Assembly (NCBI RefSeq): GCF_008923205.2
Contig: NZ_WBMS02000002.1
Span: 335,503 to 399,502 of the forward strand
From: Actinomadura physcomitrii
GTDB taxonomy: Bacteria; Actinomycetota; Actinomycetes; Streptosporangiales; Streptosporangiaceae
DNA length: 64,000 bases
Direction of reading: 5' to 3'
Under the pieces are notes generated by a model. The model worked only from the letters and a program-made list of their open reading frames with translations. It had not been told where the DNA came from and ran no database searches. Each line of letters begins with the position of its first letter. Within the stretch, counting starts at the first letter, position 1. The position numbers and the translations under genes were made by a program. Of the stretch, positions 60,229 to 64,000 are shown one piece after another.

Positions 60229-61206
60229 TCACTCGCCCGGTTCGGGACGCGGTGACAGAGCCGCCGCCGGCAGGCCCGGGAACGCCTCGGGCGGGGCGCC
60301 CTCGCCCGCGTTCGACCGCCACTTCGCCGACCGCGCCATCGACCGCTCGGCGCTGTCGGCGGCGAAGACGCGCAGGTCGGCGGCGGAGGCGCCGGCCAGA
60401 CCCACATAGGCCGGGACGAGGTCGTCCTCCAGCGCGGCGGCGAGCCGCGCGGCGCTGCGGGCATTGGTGACCTTGACCGGCAGCCGGTAGCCCGCCGCCG
60501 CGGCGACGGGCCGAACCGACAGGATCGACACGAGCTTGTCGCGCTGCGCGCGATGGACGTCCCAGTACGTCTTCGCCACCTGCTGCAGGCCGCCCCGCAG
60601 CCGCCCGCCGAGGACCCCGTAGCCGTACACGGCGGCGTGCTCGGCGGCGAGGGCCGTCTGGATCGCCTGGTTCGCCGACTCGGCCGGGTCCGCGGGCGGG
60701 TGCGCGCGGACCGTCTCGGCGTGGCCCGCCTCGCACGCGCCGATGCTCGCCAGCAACTGCGCCAGCCCGGGCGGCGCCTTCGCGGCGTCGGCCCGGCGGG
60801 CGGCGGCGGCGCGGTCCTCCGCGAGGCGCAGCGCCGCGACGATCTCGGTGGGCCCCTGGGGCAGCTCCGCCGCGTGCGGCGGCGGGATCGCGCCGCCCTC
60901 GTGCGCCCGCCTCCCCGAACCCGGCACGTAATGCCGCTTCAGCACGGCCAGATGCCGCCGGTGGTGCGCCAGGACGGGATCGAGCCTGCGGGCCAGCGAC
61001 CCGGCCGCGGCCTTCGCCGCCTCGTAGGTGGCGATGAGGTCCTGCTCGGAGGTGATCGCGCCGACGAGCGTCGACACGTCCGGACGGGGCCCGGCCGCCT
61101 CCGCCGCGCAGCCCGCCAGCCAGGGCGCCGCGAGCACGGCACCGCCGCCCAGCAGCAGCCCCCGGCGCGACACGGTTCCCGGCAGGCGCGGCACGGCCTC
61201 TGGCAA
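60229..61206 (-). CDS. Secreted ferritin-like DUF4439 lipoprotein
   Basis: A 325-residue protein. The start is taken as TTG 61206 because GAGGAG lies six bases before it; the frame is open to ATG 61308. A twin-arginine lipoprotein signal SRRGLLLGGGAVLAAPWLAG, then CA, is present. The mature part has a first helical domain (about residues 55-160, with HHRRHLAVLKRHY) and the DUF4439 ferritin-like domain (about 180-315, with ALAAEHAAVYGYGVLGGRL and HRAQRDKLVSIL). The Glu/His residues could bind metal. Its place beside rimP is conserved in actinobacteria. Confidence 0.8.
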   Translation of the reverse strand: MPEAVPRLPGTVSRRGLLLGGGAVLAAPWLAGCAAEAAGPRPDVSTLVGAITSEQDLIATYEAAKAAAGSLARRLDPVLAHHRRHLAVLKRHYVPGSGRRAHEGGAIPPPHAAELPQGPTEIVAALRLAEDRAAAARRADAAKAPPGLAQLLASIGACEAGHAETVRAHPPADPAESANQAIQTALAAEHAAVYGYGVLGGRLRGGLQQVAKTYWDVHRAQRDKLVSILSVRPVAAAAGYRLPVKVTNARSAARLAAALEDDLVPAYVGLAGASAADLRVFAADSAERSMARSAKWRSNAGEGAPPEAFPGLPAAALSPRPEPGE

Positions 61207-61456
61207 GGGAGTCTCCTCACCCGGTGGTGTGGTGGTGGCGGCCCGCGCCGCGCCGCCGGCCCCTCCCGGCCGCCGGACGCGTCCATCAGGCCAGCTCAAG
61301 CATTCCATATCCGGCGCGCCGGTGAGCTGTTCGAAAGGCCGCTGAGGTGTCCGGCTCTCGATAGTCTTGAAGAGTCAGCGGACAAGCGGTGACTTCAGCG
61401 ACCGGTCCCGCCGCCCTCACCGGCGGGCGGGGAAGGCACAACAGGAGGAGGGTCCC

Positions 61457-62137
61457 ATGAGCGTCGAGTCCCGCGGTGGCCGCGCTCAGGGGGGCCGCGC
61501 CCGGGGCGGGCGCGGGGACGCGCCGGCCCGGCCGGCCCGCGACGCCGCCATCGCGGACCTGACCGCGCTGCTCGCCCCCGCGGTCGCCGCGGCCGGCTTC
61601 GACCTGGAGGAGGTCGACGTGCGGCCCGCCGGCCGCCGCCGGCTCGTCAGGATCGTCGTGGACGGCGACGGCGGCGTGGGGCTGGACGACATAGCGCGGC
61701 TCAGCGAGAAGGCCTCCGCGCTGCTGGACGAGTCCGACGTGATGGGCGCCTCGCCGTACGTGCTGGAGGTGACCTCGCCCGGCGTCGACCGTCCCCTCAC
61801 CGAGCCGCGGCACTGGCGCCGCGCCGTCGGCAGGCTGGTCGTCGTCTCGCTGGCCGACGGCGGCCAGGTCGAAGGCCGCGTGGTGGCGGCCGACGATGAG
61901 GCCGTCGAGATCGACGTCGCCACGGGCCGCGCCAAGGGGTCCGGCAAGGGCGGCGGCAAGTCCGCCGGACCGAGGAACGCCGGGACGCAGCGCCGCCGGT
62001 TCGGCCTCGGCGAGCTGGGGCGCGGCCGCGTCCAGGTGGAGTTCAAGCCCCTCGACGGCGCCGACTCGATGAAGGGCGGCTCGCCCGTTCCACCCGGCGA
62101 GGCCGAGGAAACGCGTTCTCCGGCTGAGCCGGACTAG
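61457..62137 (+). CDS. rimP: Ribosome maturation factor RimP
   Basis: A 226-residue factor needed for 30S assembly. AGGAGGAGG lies just before the ATG. The N-terminal domain has [20 protein letters not shown] and [20 protein letters not shown], followed by [20 protein letters not shown]; the C-terminal Sm-like domain is interrupted by a Gly/Lys-rich insert ([16 protein letters not shown]). The N-terminal 25 residues and C-terminal 25 are charged tails not found in most homologues. First gene of the rimP-nusA-ylxR-infB operon. Confidence 0.95.
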   Translation: MSVESRGGRAQGGRARGGRGDAPARPARDAAIADLTALLAPAVAAAGFDLEEVDVRPAGRRRLVRIVVDGDGGVGLDDIARLSEKASALLDESDVMGASPYVLEVTSPGVDRPLTEPRHWRRAVGRLVVVSLADGGQVEGRVVAADDEAVEIDVATGRAKGSGKGGGKSAGPRNAGTQRRRFGLGELGRGRVQVEFKPLDGADSMKGGSPVPPGEAEETRSPAEPD

Positions 62138-62150
62138 AGGGGGGAACCTC

Positions 62151-63239
62151 GTGGACATCGACATGACCGCCCTGCGGGGGCTGGAGAGCGAGAAGGACAT
62201 CTCGCTCGACGTCGCCGTCAAGGCCATCGAAGACGCCCTGCTGATCGCCTACCACCGGACGGAGGGCGCCGCGCCGCGCGCGCGCGTCGAGCTGGACCGG
62301 CAGAGCGGGCACGTGACCGTGTGGGCGACGGAGATCGACGAGGAGGGCAACGCCCTCCGCGAGTACGACGACACCCCGACCGGTTTCGGCCGGATCGCGG
62401 CGACCACCGCCAAGCAGGTGATCCTGCAGCGGCTGCGCGACGCCGAGGACGAGCTGACGTTCGGCGAGTACGCCGGCCGCGAGGGCGACATCGTCAGCGG
62501 CATCATCCAGCAGGGCAAGGACCCGCGGAACGTGCTGGTCGACCTCGGCCGGCTGGAGGCGGTGCTCCCGCCGCAGGAGCAGGTGCCCGGCGAGCGCTAC
62601 GACCACGGCGAGCGGCTGCGCGCCTACGTCGTGCAGGTCCGCAAGGGCCACCGCGGCCCGTCGGTGCAGCTGTCGCGCACGCACCCGAACCTCGTCCGCA
62701 AGCTGTTCGCGCTGGAGGTCCCGGAGATCGCCGACGGCACCGTGGAGATCGCCGCGATCGCCCGCGAGGCCGGCCACCGCACCAAGATCGCGGTGCGCTC
62801 GCGCAAGCCCGGCGTGAACGCCAAGGGCGCCTGCATCGGCCCGCTCGGCAGCCGGGTCCGCAACGTGATGGCCGAGCTGCACGGCGAGAAGATCGACATC
62901 GTGGACTGGTCGGACGACCCCGCCGAGTTCGTCGGGAATGCGCTGTCCCCGGCCCGCGTTTCAGCGGTCGAGGTGGTCGACCTCGACGGCCGCGTGGCCC
63001 GGGTGATCGTCCCCGACTACCAGCTCTCCCTGGCGATCGGCAAGGAGGGGCAGAACGCCCGGCTCGCGGCCCGGCTGACCGGCTGGCGGATCGACATCCG
63101 GTCCGACACCGAGCCGCCGGGCGGAGCGTCCGGCGGAGCGTCGGGGCGGACCCCCTCGAAGGCCCCCGAGGCCGGTGAATCCGGATCTTCGGAATCAGGA
63201 GAGCATGCGACAGGTCCCGCCGACGCCTCGGCGCGGTAG
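62151..63239 (+). CDS. nusA: Transcription termination/antitermination factor NusA
   Basis: A 362-residue NusA with the shorter actinobacterial layout: N-terminal RNA-polymerase-binding domain (residues 1-105), S1 domain (about 106-180) and two KH domains (about 185-320, including [20 protein letters not shown] and [19 protein letters not shown]). It has no acidic repeats at the C-terminus; instead there is a Ser/Glu/Gly-rich tail. GTG 62151 follows GAGGGGGG. It binds RNA polymerase and modulates pausing. Confidence 0.97.
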   Translation: MDIDMTALRGLESEKDISLDVAVKAIEDALLIAYHRTEGAAPRARVELDRQSGHVTVWATEIDEEGNALREYDDTPTGFGRIAATTAKQVILQRLRDAEDELTFGEYAGREGDIVSGIIQQGKDPRNVLVDLGRLEAVLPPQEQVPGERYDHGERLRAYVVQVRKGHRGPSVQLSRTHPNLVRKLFALEVPEIADGTVEIAAIAREAGHRTKIAVRSRKPGVNAKGACIGPLGSRVRNVMAELHGEKIDIVDWSDDPAEFVGNALSPARVSAVEVVDLDGRVARVIVPDYQLSLAIGKEGQNARLAARLTGWRIDIRSDTEPPGGASGGASGRTPSKAPEAGESGSSESGEHATGPADASAR

Positions 63240-63243
63240 ACTC

Positions 63244-63546
63244 ATGGAACGTGGCCGGGCGGTTCCACGACGCACGTGTGTGGGCTGCCGGGTTCGCACG
63301 GCCAAGTCCGACCTGTTGCGCCTGGTGGTGGTCGAGGGCGAGATCGTCCCCGATCCCCGCGGGCGGCTCCCGGGCCGGGGCGCGCATCTGCACCCCGATC
63401 CGCGGTGCCTCGAACTCGCAGAGCGACGTCGGGCGTTCCCGCGGGCGTTCCGCCTGCCGGGCCCGCTCGACAGCAGCGCGCTGCGGGAGCGGCTTGCGGG
63501 AAGCGCCGCGCAGCAGCAGGATGGCCGAATGGTAAGCGACGTCTAG
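63244..63546 (+). CDS. ylxR: YlxR-family RNA-binding protein
   Basis: A 100-residue protein from ATG 63244, four bases after the nusA stop. The core is PRRTCVGCRVRTAKSDLLRL and the GRGAHLHPDPRCLELAERRR helix. The ATG at 63205 also lies in frame and would overlap nusA, but its AGGAG is only three bases away. YlxR resembles RNA-binding proteins and modulates ribosomal or transcriptional functions; its place between nusA and infB is almost invariant. Confidence 0.9.
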   Translation: MERGRAVPRRTCVGCRVRTAKSDLLRLVVVEGEIVPDPRGRLPGRGAHLHPDPRCLELAERRRAFPRAFRLPGPLDSSALRERLAGSAAQQQDGRMVSDV

Positions 63547-63654
63547 TCGGAAGCAGGTCGAGATTGCTATGAGCGCTCGATGAGCACGCCGCGATGAGTA
63601 CGGCAGGTTAACGACGGTCCGGTGGCCGCACCCCCGGACCGAGTAGGGAGTGCA

Positions 63655-64000
63655 GTGGCCAAGGTCCGGGTTTACGAACTCGCCAAGGAGTTCGGCGTCG
63701 AGAGCAAGGTCGTCATGGCCAAGCTCCAGGAAATGGGCGAGTTCGTACGATCGGCGTCCTCCACGATCGAGGCGCCGGTCGTTCGCAGGCTTACCGAAGC
63801 CTTCTCGAACGGTTCGTCCTCCAAGCAGGGGGACAGGCGCGCAGGCGGCCAGAAGCGGCCCCAGGGGCCCCGCCCGTCCGCGCCGCGTCCCGGTCCGCCG
63901 AACGGCGGACCGGAATCCCAGGGTGCCCGCCCGCAGGCGCCGCGGCCCGCCGCGCCGCGCCCGTCCGGGCCGCGCCCCGGCCCCGGCGGTGCCGCCGGCG
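63655..64000 (+). CDS. infB: Translation initiation factor IF-2 (cut by window edge)
   Basis: Starts at GTG 63655 after TAGGGAG. The first 115 residues are the IF2_N segment ([20 protein letters not shown], then [20 protein letters not shown]) followed by the start of the long Pro/Gly/Arg/Ala-rich linker typical of actinobacterial IF-2. The GTPase core lies outside the window. Confidence 0.96.
   Translation, partial: MAKVRVYELAKEFGVESKVVMAKLQEMGEFVRSASSTIEAPVVRRLTEAFSNGSSSKQGDRRAGGQKRPQGPRPSAPRPGPPNGGPESQGARPQAPRPAAPRPSGPRPGPGGAAG

Overview
The window is about 64 kb of very high-GC DNA. It has strongly G/C-biased third codon positions, many GTG starts, several probable leaderless genes and long antisense shadow frames. 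The core gene order dxr-rseP-ispG and rimP-nusA-ylxR-infB, together with a DUF4081 GNAT, a DUF4439 ferritin-like protein, kstR2-like and ROK regulators and tripeptidyl-aminopeptidase-like S33 enzymes, points to a filamentous actinomycete. A Streptosporangiales / Actinomadura-type organism is the best guess, but this is inference and no rRNA is present.

Layout. Positions 1-3527 hold a PucR-type regulator (cut by the window edge) divergent from a class III aminotransferase / methylmalonate-semialdehyde dehydrogenase operon. From 3463 to 8000 come a GT-C-like membrane protein, a small WW-motif protein, an orphan solute-binding lipoprotein, a repeat patch and a zinc-ribbon protein. From 8264 to 12075 lies the MEP-pathway core dxr-rseP-ispG. 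From 12399 to 17700 are three tandem secreted S33 peptidase paralogues; the first two share a conserved upstream box. From 17826 to 25300 are the GNAT, two tandem HTH paralogues, a HipA-like kinase/DUF3037 pair, a cyclase-fold hydrolase, a RelE-type toxin-antitoxin pair, a DUF4870 membrane protein, a thioesterase and a TetR regulator. From 25501 to 28123 is a two-component system divergent from a membrane-anchored secreted protein.

From 28797 to 30400 is a lower-GC island with a duplicated cysteine-rich domain protein and an unexplained plus-strand terminator. From 30401 to 46779 is a regulator-rich stretch: TetR/amidase around a perfect palindrome, an SDR with its own palindrome, endonuclease V, a beta-lactamase-fold hydrolase, a DUF2156 (MprF-like) protein, small oxidoreductases, an orphan LuxR-type response regulator, an MMPL transporter with a KstR2-like repressor, HAD hydrolase, coiled-coil membrane protein and a PTH2-type peptidyl-tRNA hydrolase. 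From 47252 to 52875 is a sugar ABC transporter with two ATPase genes, one permease gene and a ROK repressor. From 52900 to 60142 are a flavin reductase, an MprF-flippase-like membrane protein, a secreted protein, a broken beta-propeller gene, a HAD hydrolase, a TRM11-like methyltransferase and a coiled-coil protein. From 60229 to the end lie the DUF4439 protein and rimP-nusA-ylxR-infB (infB is cut by the edge).

Taken together, this is a conserved translation/isoprenoid core whose two halves are separated by about 49 kb (ispG end to rimP start), almost all of it accessory genes. No prolyl-tRNA synthetase, which often lies in this interval in actinobacteria, is seen. No transposase, integrase, tRNA, rRNA or CRISPR array was recognised.
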